Shown in pieces: positions 1 through 5,765 of a stretch of 5,765 nt of DNA. The position numbers were made by a program, and so were the translations under genes. Each line of letters opens with the position of its first letter. The stretch's first letter is position 1. Source of the stretch: an uncultured Clostridium sp. (lineage in GTDB: Bacteria; Bacillota; Clostridia; Lachnospirales; Lachnospiraceae); assembly GCA_937885015.1 (NCBI GenBank), contig CALAAS010000009.1:1-5765 (forward strand), written 5' to 3'. The notes under the pieces were generated by a model. That model saw nothing but the letters and a program-made list of their open reading frames with translations. It was not told the DNA's origin and searched no databases.

Positions 1-44
1 CCTTGCCAAGGTCGGGGCCGCGGGTTCGAGTCCCGTCTCGCGCT
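1..44 (+). tRNA. tRNA-Gly (anticodon GCC), 3' part only
   Basis: The 5' half lies outside the window. The anticodon loop TTGCCAA is at 3-9, with anticodon GCC at 5-7, which reads glycine codons GGC/GGU. The 3' side of the anticodon stem is at 10-14, followed by a five-base variable loop at 15-19. A complete T arm follows: stem GCGGG at 20-24, loop TTCGAGT at 25-31, stem CCCGT at 32-36. The 3' acceptor strand CTCGCGC is at 37-43 and the discriminator base is T44. CCA is not encoded, since CTTTTT follows directly, so the ends must be added by CCA-adding enzyme. It may be the last gene of a tRNA cluster. Confidence 0.95.
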
Positions 45-54
45 CTTTTTATTT

Positions 55-99
55 ACAGCGGAAGTCTTGATTTATAAGGACTTCCGCTGTTTTTGTTTT
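55..99 (+). terminator. Intrinsic terminator of the tRNA transcript
   Basis: A perfect 12-bp stem pairs ACAGCGGAAGTC (55-66) with GACTTCCGCTGT (79-90) around a 12-base AT-rich loop. The tail TTTTTGTTTT follows at 90-99. It starts 11 bases after the tRNA and ends that transcript. The opposite strand lacks a U tract after the hairpin, so it should work in the plus direction only. Confidence 0.93.
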
Positions 100-145
100 A
101 TCTGTATGGGGTAGAGTGTTCTTGACAGACAACTATATTTATTCA

Positions 146-174
146 TTGCAAAAAAAGACAGGGGATGATAGACT
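146..174 (+). promoter_or_regulatory. Probable promoter of the zinc-ribbon membrane protein gene
   Basis: The -35 box is TTGCAA at 146-151 (four of six matches to TTGACA). A 17-base spacer leads to the -10 box TAGACT at 169-174, preceded by an extended TGA at 166-168. Transcription would start near 181, giving a leader of under 20 bases that is almost all ribosome binding site. The same TGATAGACT -10 element occurs in the strong promoter at 5700-5728. A perfect TTGACA at 122-127 has no good -10 box at the right distance. Confidence 0.6.
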
Positions 175-197
175 GTTTATAAAAGGAGGGGGAGAGT

Positions 198-2360
198 ATG
201 TTTTGCAGACATTGCGGAAAAGAACTGCAGGATGATGATCGAGCGTGTCCATACTGTGGTACAATGGTAAGAAAAACAGCGAAGGAGAATTCTGAAAAAG
301 AAAAAATTAGGACAGAATTGCCAGAGGAAGAAGAAAAAACAGTGGAGGAAAATTCTTCGGATTTAAGAAATCAAGAACAGCAAGAAAGCCAAGAAGATCG
401 AGAAAATCAAGAAAAAGCGGAACCGAAGAAAAAGAACCGCATAGTATTGTTTCTGGCAGGCCTGGGGATTCTGGCTGCAGCTGCTGGAGGAGGAATTTTT
501 GCAGGGCGTTTGTATGCAGAAAAAAATGGAAGTACATTGTCGGAAAGTTCAGGGACGGAGGCAGAACGGGGAGAAGAATCCGCAGCTGAGTCAGGAAGGG
601 AAGATGGGAAAGATAGGAACGGTGAGAATGAAGAAACAATAGAACCTGTGTCTGCTGATATGCAGATTGTAGATACAGAATGGGCCAGAACCATTGCAAA
701 ATGCAATTCCGGGTCAGAAAGCAGCTTTGAACAGACCATCGATGTATTTGAGGAAAATTATGAGCCGGGTATTCGCAATATGAATTATGCCTGGGATCGC
801 ACACTCTTTTATACATTAGAGGATGTAAACCCAGACAGTTCATCTGATGGAAAAATCAATGGGTATGAGATTCGCAGAAAGATTCTAAAGAATGCTGTGA
901 CTGGCAATAAAATGGAATATGAGATTTATGCCAGTCCGGTCAATGGAAATGTGAATAAAATTGTCAGCATAGAATATTTTGAAAATTATCTGGAGATAAC
1001 GGATTATTACTATGATGATAACGGAAAAGTCAGTTTCATTTTCGTCAGAAATGATACGAATTATGTGCCTTCTTATGCAGTACCGACGAAAGATGGTAAA
1101 CGGTTTTATTTTTATCAGGATTGCATGACTAAGTGGAGAACCGTATCGGGCGGTGCACAGACAAATTACGTTCTGGGCCAGGCCTCTGCCAATGAGGGAA
1201 GTAATCCAGCTGGAAGTGTTTTTCTATATAATTCTCTGAGCACGCAACAGCAGGAGAATTATAATGTTATGGAACGCAGAATGATTAATGCGGCGTATAA
1301 TACATACCGGGTTGTTCTGGCAGCGGAAAGCCTCAGTGAAATTACGGGATATGTGTATGATGAGGATGGAGCGCCCCTGATGAATGCGGCCGTTATGCTG
1401 CAGGATGCTGAGGGAGGAGACAATTTATATCTGGCTGCTACTGACGAAACGGGTCTTTATAGGATTACAGTTCCAGCAGAGCAGTATGGTTATCAGATGC
1501 ACGTTTCCTATGAGACATGCGTCCCAGTGCAGCTTTACGGAATTCAGATTAGTGATGAGACTCTCTCCGAATATCAGAGTCCAGTTTATATGGTAAAAAA
1601 CAGTGGGGAGAAGTTTCCGGTCAATCTTCAGGCTTACGATGCCCTTAATTATGCATCAGATGGAAATGGAATGGAGAGGCTTAGCAATGCTACTATATAT
1701 ATACGCCGGGGCATGAACCATAAGACGGGGACAGCCGAGATCCAGGGAACAGCCGATTCTGGCGGCAGTCTGTCGATAGAATTGGACCCGGGTATGTATA
1801 CAGCGGAGGTTCAAAAGACAGGCTATGATAACACCTATTACAATTTTGCCGTGAGACGGGGGATGGGGGCAGTGCAGATGAATGCGTCTCCCAAGCTGGC
1901 GTCCGGTGAAGTTCGGGTCGTTTTGACATGGGGAGAAATTCCGTCGGATCTGGACTCTCACTTATTTACACCATATGACAGCGCATTTGGCGATACGACA
2001 TACCATATCTGGTATGGAAATAAACAGGATTCAGTGGGAAATAATCTGGATGTGGATGATACCAGCAGCTTCGGTCCGGAAACCATGACAATTCCGATCT
2101 TGAAAGATGGACTATATAAATACTATGTGGCAGATTTTACCAACTGCAGCAGTGACTTACCTACCTCCTATGATTTATCGAATTCAGGAGCCATGGTCAA
2201 TGTTTATACGGAAGGTGGTCTTGCAGCCTCCTTTGCGGTACCGGCTAATCGGCCGGGGGTTATCTGGGAAGTATTTGAGATTCGAAATGGCTCTATCGTT
2301 CCGATTCAAAGATATTATTCCAATATAGATGATAAAAACTGGTGGCATAGTGATAAGTAA
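198..2360 (+). CDS. Zinc-ribbon, single-pass membrane protein with extracellular beta-sandwich domains; function unknown
   Basis: I do not know a named homologue. Residues 1-21 form a zinc ribbon with two CxxC pairs (C3/C6 and C17/C20). Residues 22-76 are an acidic Glu/Gln/Lys-rich linker. KKKNR at 77-81 precedes one hydrophobic helix at 82-106, so the zinc ribbon should be cytosolic and the rest outside. Residues 108-150 are a Ser/Glu/Gly-rich low-complexity stretch. Residues 155-375 form a Tyr/Asp/Asn-rich domain I cannot assign. Residues 381-443 and about 496-553 resemble carboxypeptidase-regulatory-like (SpaA-type) beta-sandwich folds, each with a TDETGLY or DPGMYTAEV type signature. Residues 570-650 contain LTWGEIPSDLDSH and resemble the YfaP/DUF2135 type, which is a tentative match. 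The start is supported by AAAGGAGGGGG at 182-192, with GGAGG 8 bases before ATG. The gene stands alone between two terminators. It could be a surface sensor or adhesin, but the sequence does not show which. Confidence 0.93.
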   Translation: MFCRHCGKELQDDDRACPYCGTMVRKTAKENSEKEKIRTELPEEEEKTVEENSSDLRNQEQQESQEDRENQEKAEPKKKNRIVLFLAGLGILAAAAGGGIFAGRLYAEKNGSTLSESSGTEAERGEESAAESGREDGKDRNGENEETIEPVSADMQIVDTEWARTIAKCNSGSESSFEQTIDVFEENYEPGIRNMNYAWDRTLFYTLEDVNPDSSSDGKINGYEIRRKILKNAVTGNKMEYEIYASPVNGNVNKIVSIEYFENYLEITDYYYDDNGKVSFIFVRNDTNYVPSYAVPTKDGKRFYFYQDCMTKWRTVSGGAQTNYVLGQASANEGSNPAGSVFLYNSLSTQQQENYNVMERRMINAAYNTYRVVLAAESLSEITGYVYDEDGAPLMNAAVMLQDAEGGDNLYLAATDETGLYRITVPAEQYGYQMHVSYETCVPVQLYGIQISDETLSEYQSPVYMVKNSGEKFPVNLQAYDALNYASDGNGMERLSNATIYIRRGMNHKTGTAEIQGTADSGGSLSIELDPGMYTAEVQKTGYDNTYYNFAVRRGMGAVQMNASPKLASGEVRVVLTWGEIPSDLDSHLFTPYDSAFGDTTYHIWYGNKQDSVGNNLDVDDTSSFGPETMTIPILKDGLYKYYVADFTNCSSDLPTSYDLSNSGAMVNVYTEGGLAASFAVPANRPGVIWEVFEIRNGSIVPIQRYYSNIDDKNWWHSDK

Positions 2361-2433
2361 AAGAGATTAAGAAATATCTGTATCAATTGAAAGGACGGGA
2401 ATGCGAAAAGGGTAAAAAATATGATTTATAACC

Positions 2434-2462
2434 TTGAAATCTGTAAAAAAGTTTTATAAAAT
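2434..2462 (+). promoter_or_regulatory. Putative promoter ahead of the intergenic terminator
   Basis: TTGAAA at 2434-2439, a 17-base spacer and TAAAAT at 2457-2462 make a near-consensus sigma-A promoter in an AT-rich stretch. Transcription would start near 2469, about 20 bases before the hairpin at 2489. It could be the promoter of the nucleotidase gene with the hairpin acting as an attenuator, or give a short RNA, or be a chance match. I see no better promoter between 2530 and 2631: TTGGCA at 2541 lacks a good partner -10 box. Confidence 0.45.
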
Positions 2463-2488
2463 AAGGAAGTCATATTTATTTACTCTCA

Positions 2489-2529
2489 GAGCCTGTCCGG
2501 CCGCCACCGGCAGGCTCATTTTTGTTTTT
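2489..2529 (+). terminator. Intrinsic terminator between the two plus-strand genes
   Basis: GAGCCTG (2489-2495) pairs with CAGGCTC (2511-2517). After one bulged T, CCGG (2497-2500) pairs with CCGG (2507-2510) around the loop CCGCCA. The tail ATTTTTGTTTTT follows at 2518-2529. The 11-bp GC-rich stem is strong. It lies about 130 bases after the stop of the upstream gene and about 100 bases before the nucleotidase start, so the two genes are probably separate transcription units. Confidence 0.9.
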
Positions 2530-2631
2530 CAGAACGCGTGTTGGCAGAAGAAAAAATTTGTGCAGGATTTTCATGAAAAAGCAAAAATGCACTGTAGCAA
2601 ATACAGATGAAGAAGGGAGGTAGAAAAGAGT

Positions 2632-4485
2632 ATGAGAAAAAGAAAAGACAGAAGTAGGCGTTGGTCAGGAATAGCCGTGGCCGTTGTGTTGACAGCAGTG
2701 GGAGTTGGCCAGGAAATGGGGAGCGTCTGGGCAGGGGAACCAGCTGCGGATGGGGAAGAAATAGTAATTTTATACACGAATGATGTTCACTGCAGGGTGG
2801 ATGAACAGATTGGGTATGCAGGCCTGGCCCTTTATAAGCAGCAGGCAGAGACAGAAACGCCCTATGTGGCGCTGGTGGATGCAGGAGATGCGATTCAGGG
2901 GGCACCCATAGGAACACTGTCAGAGGGAGCGTATCTGACGGATTTGATGAACTATGTCGGTTACGATGTGGCAGTGCCGGGTAATCATGAATTTGATTAC
3001 GGTGTTCCGCGTTTCCTGGAATTGGCGAACAAACTGGAATGTGGTTATTATTCCTGCAATTTTATGGATTTGCGAACGGGAAAAACGGTGTTTGAACCAT
3101 ATAAAATGGAAGAATATGGGGATGTTCAGGTGGCATTTCTGGGTATAACAACACCGGAAAGCTTTTCCAAATCTTCCCCCCGGTATTTTCAGGATGAAGC
3201 AGGGAATTTTATTTATGGATTCTGTGAAGATGACACGGGAAATGCGCTGTATACCCAGGTACAGAACGCAGTAGATCAGGCTCGCGCTGAGGGAGCGGAT
3301 TATGTGATTGCAGTAGGCCATCTCGGAGAAAACGGAGTAACCCCGTACTGGTCTTCGGACGCGGTTGTGGCAGCCACTCATGGAATTGATGCAGTCATTG
3401 ATGGCCATTCCCATGAAACCGTTGCCGCAAAGATCTTGAAAAATAAAAAAGGAAACGAGGTTCTGATCAGTCAGACTGGGACACAGCTGGAGAACATTGG
3501 AAAAATGACGATTCAGGAAGATGGTTCCATCACAGCAGAATTGATTTCGGAGGTACCGGCAGTTTCTGGAGAAAAGGCCTATCAAGTGCGCCAGGGAGAT
3601 TCTCTGGCTCGGGTTGCCCAGCGGGAACTGGGATCTCAACGGCGATGGCGTGAGATTTTTGAAGCTAATCGGGACATGATTCGTAATCCGAATATTGTGC
3701 GGGTTGGACTTACAATTCGAATTCCATGGGAAGCTCGGATTACGGAAGAGGGAAAAGCAGTAGATGCGGCTACAAAAGCGTATATAGAAGAGATTAAGAG
3801 CCAGTATGAAGAGAGCATGAAAGTAGTTTTGGGAAAAAATAAAGTTCTTTTGACGACCACGGATCCGGTCACAGGTCTGCGAGCTGTGAGAAACAAAGAA
3901 ACGAATCTGGGAGATTTCTGTGCAGATGCTTTCAGAAATGTGCTTGAAGCGGATATTGGTTTCATGAATGGCGGAGGAATTCGCTCAGATCTTCAGCCGG
4001 GAAATATTACATATTATGATGCGCTTGCGGTATATCCTTATGGAAACATGGCCTGTGTGATTCAGGTGACGGGTCAGCAGATTAAAGACGCACTGGAGAT
4101 GGCATGCCGCTACTATCCGGAAGAAAGCGGGAGTTTTATGCACGTATCGGGAATTTCGTATGTAATCCATTCGTCGATTCCCTCTTCTGTGGTAACGGAT
4201 GATAAGGGGAGTTTTCTTCGAGTTGACGGAGAGTATCGGGTTTCTGATATTCTTGTAAATGGTGAAGCGTTGGATTTGGGCAGAACCTACACACTGGCAT
4301 CTCACAACTATATGCTGAAGGCAGGGGGGGATGGTATGTCCATGTTTAAGAATAGCGAAATAATCCGGGATGAGGTAATGACGGATGTGGACGTATTGTC
4401 TGCATATATCAGCAGACTGTCGGATGAAACTGTTGGAGAGGAATATGCAGACCCGACCGGACAGGGAAGAATCCAGATTCAGTAA
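2632..4485 (+). CDS. Secreted 5'-nucleotidase / 2',3'-cyclic phosphodiesterase family protein with internal LysM domain
   Basis: This is a UshA-type metallophosphatase that should remove phosphate from extracellular nucleotides. Residues 1-34 look like a signal peptide (basic MRKRKDRSRR, hydrophobic core, likely cut after SVWA). The metallophosphatase half, about 43-308, keeps the family motifs: NDVH (D51, H53), DAGD (D86), GNHEFD (N118, catalytic H119 and D122), GHLG (H230) and DGHSH (H259, H261). A LysM domain follows at 317-365 (YQVRQGDSL to IRIP), then a helical linker. The nucleotide-binding half, about 400-600, shows NLGDF, NGGGIRSDL (446-453), YPYGN and AGGDG (564-568). There is no LPXTG motif or C-terminal helix, so LysM is the likely cell-wall anchor. 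The start is set by AAGGGAGG ending 11 bases before ATG; the upstream in-frame ATG at 2587 soon meets a stop. Family assignment is secure; the exact substrate is not known. Confidence 0.96.
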   Translation: MRKRKDRSRRWSGIAVAVVLTAVGVGQEMGSVWAGEPAADGEEIVILYTNDVHCRVDEQIGYAGLALYKQQAETETPYVALVDAGDAIQGAPIGTLSEGAYLTDLMNYVGYDVAVPGNHEFDYGVPRFLELANKLECGYYSCNFMDLRTGKTVFEPYKMEEYGDVQVAFLGITTPESFSKSSPRYFQDEAGNFIYGFCEDDTGNALYTQVQNAVDQARAEGADYVIAVGHLGENGVTPYWSSDAVVAATHGIDAVIDGHSHETVAAKILKNKKGNEVLISQTGTQLENIGKMTIQEDGSITAELISEVPAVSGEKAYQVRQGDSLARVAQRELGSQRRWREIFEANRDMIRNPNIVRVGLTIRIPWEARITEEGKAVDAATKAYIEEIKSQYEESMKVVLGKNKVLLTTTDPVTGLRAVRNKETNLGDFCADAFRNVLEADIGFMNGGGIRSDLQPGNITYYDALAVYPYGNMACVIQVTGQQIKDALEMACRYYPEESGSFMHVSGISYVIHSSIPSSVVTDDKGSFLRVDGEYRVSDILVNGEALDLGRTYTLASHNYMLKAGGDGMSMFKNSEIIRDEVMTDVDVLSAYISRLSDETVGEEYADPTGQGRIQIQ

Positions 4486-4502
4486 AAATAGATTAGATAT
4501 AG

Positions 4503-4540
4503 AACAGGGAGCATTCCGGATGGAGGCTCTCTGTTTTATT
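4503..4540 (+). terminator. Intrinsic terminator of the nucleotidase gene
   Basis: AACAGGGAGC (4503-4512) pairs with GCTCTCTGTT (4526-4535) with one G-T wobble. A small TCC/GGA pairing lies inside the loop. The tail TTTTATT is at 4534-4540. It starts 17 bases after the nucleotidase stop codon. The end of the transposase remnant on the other strand abuts its right arm. Confidence 0.82.
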
Positions 4541-5452
4541 CATAAATTCAGCTTCTTTCTTGCATAGGAATTGATATGACTCATCATGATGTGAATCTGC
4601 TCCTGCGTATATTGTCCGATATCTTTCCCCCATTGGAATGATCCGGCAGATCATTTCATGGTTGTTTTCGCAGCTGCCTTTTTGATAAGGAGCACTGGCA
4701 TTGCAGTAGAACAGCTTTGTGCGAAGATTTCCCTGGGCATCAAATTCGATCGCAGAAGGATTGGAGAATTCACTTTCGTTATCCGCTAACAGCAGGGGGA
4801 AAATCGCTACGAAAACATCGGGACCAAGTTCCAGGTATAGGCGGTTGAAAATATCAATGACCGGCTGGGAAGCGTTTCGTTTCCTGAGAAAAGCAAGCTG
4901 TAATCCCTGTTCCACGAAATGGATGGTAAGAAGGACCGCGCCGCCTCTAACCCCTTCAACAGAATCAATCTGACGAACGGATAAATCCGGATGCTCTTTT
5001 ATATAAGCCTGGAAGCAGGAAAAGTCACGCCCTACAAGGCAGGTCTTGTCCGCTTTGAGGTTTTGGGAAAAATGTTTTCTGGGCCGCATACAGACCGTGC
5101 GCGGCATATCAATGTTCCTGGCGGTAAAGAGTCCGTTGTTGATATAAGAATAAAGAGTCTGTTCTGATTTCATAAGCTCATCCGCATGATGGACAGCGAT
5201 ATGATGAAGGGAATTCCCTTTTCTTAAACGCGGGGAAACGATGTCGTCGATCTGTCTGAGTTCGCTTTCAGAAAGAGCAAAGCCAGCTCGGGTTTCGTAA
5301 AGGATGCAGGAAGAGGAGCATTTGCCGCAGGATCAGCAGAACCGTCCTTTGTGAAAGGAACATTCCGGACAAACCATCTGTGCAGAGTATTGATGCAGAA
5401 AGGCCAGGCGGCAGTCATTAGGACTTCTTTCCTGCTGGGCGGAAGCAGCCAT
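4540..5452 (-). pseudogene. IS30-family transposase, degenerate and truncated at both ends
   Basis: Read on the minus strand from the ATG at 5452, the frame encodes a Cys-rich segment (CPEC at residues 28-31, then CGKC and SSSC), stops at TGA 5335-5333 (codon 40), and continues in the same frame without another stop. A later ATG at 5173 opens a 226-residue frame ending at 4493. In that frame the DDE core is clear: D70 in RQIDSVEG, D131 in ADNESEFSNP and E169 in YQKGSCENNHE. After IIPMG the frame is lost. Dropping one base from the G5 run (plus-strand C at 4627-4631) restores the IS30 sequence KDIGQYTQEQ ... SHINSYARKKLN, ending in TGA at 4542-4540. The reading to 4493 is therefore out of frame. 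The N-terminal helix-turn-helix (about 50 residues) and the C-terminal 'KSPYEVF' region of the family are missing. DNES for DNGS and HEMICR for HEFIRR also suggest decay. It is almost certainly inactive. Confidence 0.88.
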
Positions 5453-5484
5453 GTTTATAGAAAGATTTTAGCGGAAAGTTTGGA

Positions 5485-5557
5485 AAGATTAAATTCCATG
5501 GTTGATGGAAGATAGATTTGTAAGATTAAATTCCACAGAGGGGTGGAATTTAACTTT
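5485..5557. repeat. Three copies of a TGGAATTTAA-type repeat, two forming an inverted pair
   Basis: AAGATTAAATTCCA occurs at 5485-5498 and again, identical, at 5522-5535, 37 bases apart. A third, inverted copy GTGGAATTTAA is at 5543-5553. With TTAAATTCCAC at 5526-5536 it makes an 11-bp perfect inverted repeat around AGAGGG. All three copies continue with a similar pyrimidine-rich and CAA-containing tail (TCTTTCCAAAC, TCTTACAAATC, CTTTGCAAGTG). They sit just upstream of the transposase remnant in its reading direction, so they may be remains of an IS30 terminal inverted repeat or its insertion target. The AGAGGG-loop hairpin has no U tract, so it is not a clear terminator. Confidence 0.7.
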
Positions 5558-5603
5558 GCAAGTGAGTTTATGAAAAGATAAAGAGAAAAAAGGGAAATTA
5601 TGG

Positions 5604-5632
5604 TTGACAAATGTCAAAGCATCTGGTATCAT
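5604..5632 (+). promoter_or_regulatory. Strong sigma-A promoter P1 of the downstream (stable RNA?) operon
   Basis: A consensus -35 TTGACA at 5604-5609, a 17-base spacer and -10 TATCAT at 5627-5632 with an extended TGG at 5624-5626. Transcription should start near 5639. The -35 box is the left half of a dyad, TTGACA-AA-TGTCAA (5604-5617). It lies about 96 bases upstream of a second promoter in the same direction. No translated gene is seen after it within the window. Confidence 0.8.
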
Positions 5633-5699
5633 AATACTCGCCCTTACAAAAAGGGTATGGATCAGCAGAAAGACTTGATTCAAAAAAATAAAAAAGTTG

Positions 5700-5728
5700 T
5701 TGACAAAACAGCAAACTTATGATAGACT
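5700..5728 (+). promoter_or_regulatory. Strong sigma-A promoter P2 of the downstream (stable RNA?) operon
   Basis: A consensus -35 TTGACA at 5700-5705, a 17-base spacer and -10 TAGACT at 5723-5728 with an extended TGA at 5720-5722. Transcription should start near 5735. An A-rich run (5682-5695) just upstream could act as an UP element. Paired consensus promoters with an A-tract are typical of rRNA operons in Firmicutes. Confidence 0.85.
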
Positions 5729-5734
5729 ATAAAA

Positions 5735-5765
5735 GTTGCTGCTGAGAACAACAACAGAGAGAACC
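5735..5765 (+). other. Start of a transcribed leader, probably of an rRNA operon lying beyond the window
   Basis: From the expected P2 start, GTTGCTG (5735-5741) can pair with CAACAAC (5749-5755) with one mismatch around CTGAGAA, and AGAGAGAACC follows to the window end. There is no ribosome binding site or start codon after P2. The tandem promoters, 5' hairpin and GAACC-type sequence recall the leader ahead of 16S rRNA in clostridia. No rRNA sequence itself is in the window, so this is inference. Apart from the repeats and promoters listed, I see nothing else in 5453-5765. Confidence 0.45.

Noticed and set aside
122..127. Perfect TTGACA upstream of the zinc-ribbon gene
   Set aside because: At 16-18 bases spacing the -10 candidates (CATTGC, ATTGCA, TTGCAA) are poor. 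TTGCAA-17-TAGACT with an extended TGA fits better.
307..843. A 178-codon open frame on the minus strand inside the zinc-ribbon gene
   Set aside because: It is antisense to a well-supported gene. The product is a Leu/Phe/His-rich sequence made by reading Glu/Lys codons backwards, and there is no recognisable domain.
2573..2623. A 16-codon open frame (starting MKKQKC) ending 8 bases before the nucleotidase start
   Set aside because: Its only upstream ribosome-binding-like sequence is a weak AGGA, and the codons show no regulatory signature. It could be a leader peptide but is too short to support.
2920..3639. A 239-codon open frame on the minus strand inside the nucleotidase gene
   Set aside because: It overlaps the conserved metallophosphatase coding region in antisense, its sequence matches no family I know, and the plus-strand gene explains the openness of the frame.
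5333..5335. In-frame TGA in the transposase as a possible selenocysteine codon
   Set aside because: The gene carries a second independent lesion and lacks both ends, and selenocysteine is not known in IS30 transposases. A CGA-to-TGA mutation in the Cys-rich region is simpler.
5657..5722. A 21-codon open frame between promoters P1 and P2
   Set aside because: The purine-rich AAGGG lies only one base before the ATG, the frame runs through the P2 promoter, and the peptide is mostly Lys/Gln from the A-tract.
1..5765. A CRISPR array, defence island or other multi-gene system
   Set aside because: No regularly spaced repeats are present, and the genes seen are two independent surface-protein genes, an IS remnant and RNA-gene edges, with no shared operon.

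Overview
The window looks like chromosomal DNA from a Gram-positive anaerobe of the class Clostridia, most likely a Lachnospiraceae-type gut bacterium. This is an inference. It rests on strong GGAGG ribosome binding sites, TTGACA / extended -10 promoters, U-tailed intrinsic terminators, a tRNA gene without an encoded CCA, a clostridial-style IS30 transposase remnant and the style of the secreted proteins. No marker in the window fixes the genus.

Layout from left to right. (1) Positions 1-99 hold the 3' half of a tRNA-Gly (anticodon GCC) and its intrinsic terminator. (2) Positions 146-2360 hold a promoter and a single gene for a 720-residue membrane protein. It has a cytosolic zinc ribbon, one transmembrane helix, and a large outside part with two carboxypeptidase-regulatory-like beta-sandwich segments and a C-terminal domain carrying a DLDSH motif. 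Its function is unknown. (3) Positions 2361-2631 are intergenic and hold a good promoter match only about 20 bases before a strong intrinsic terminator. (4) Positions 2632-4485 encode a secreted UshA-type 5'-nucleotidase with a LysM cell-wall-binding domain between its two halves, followed by a terminator at 4503-4540. (5) Positions 4540-5452, on the minus strand, are a decayed IS30-family transposase with an in-frame stop, a one-base frameshift in a G run and both ends missing. (6) Positions 5453-5765 have no gene. They hold three copies of a TGGAATTTAA-type repeat, two strong tandem plus-strand promoters, and the first bases of what looks like a stable-RNA (probably rRNA) operon leader.

The two intact genes face the same way but are separated by a terminator and look independently transcribed. 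Both products act at the cell surface: the nucleotidase probably scavenges phosphate and nucleosides from extracellular nucleotides while held on peptidoglycan, and the zinc-ribbon protein spans the membrane. Nothing in the sequence shows that they work together. I do not see a convincing new multi-gene system. The most unusual items are the LysM insertion inside the nucleotidase, the architecture of the zinc-ribbon protein, the promoter-terminator pair between the two genes, and the repeat cluster between the IS remnant and the tandem promoters.
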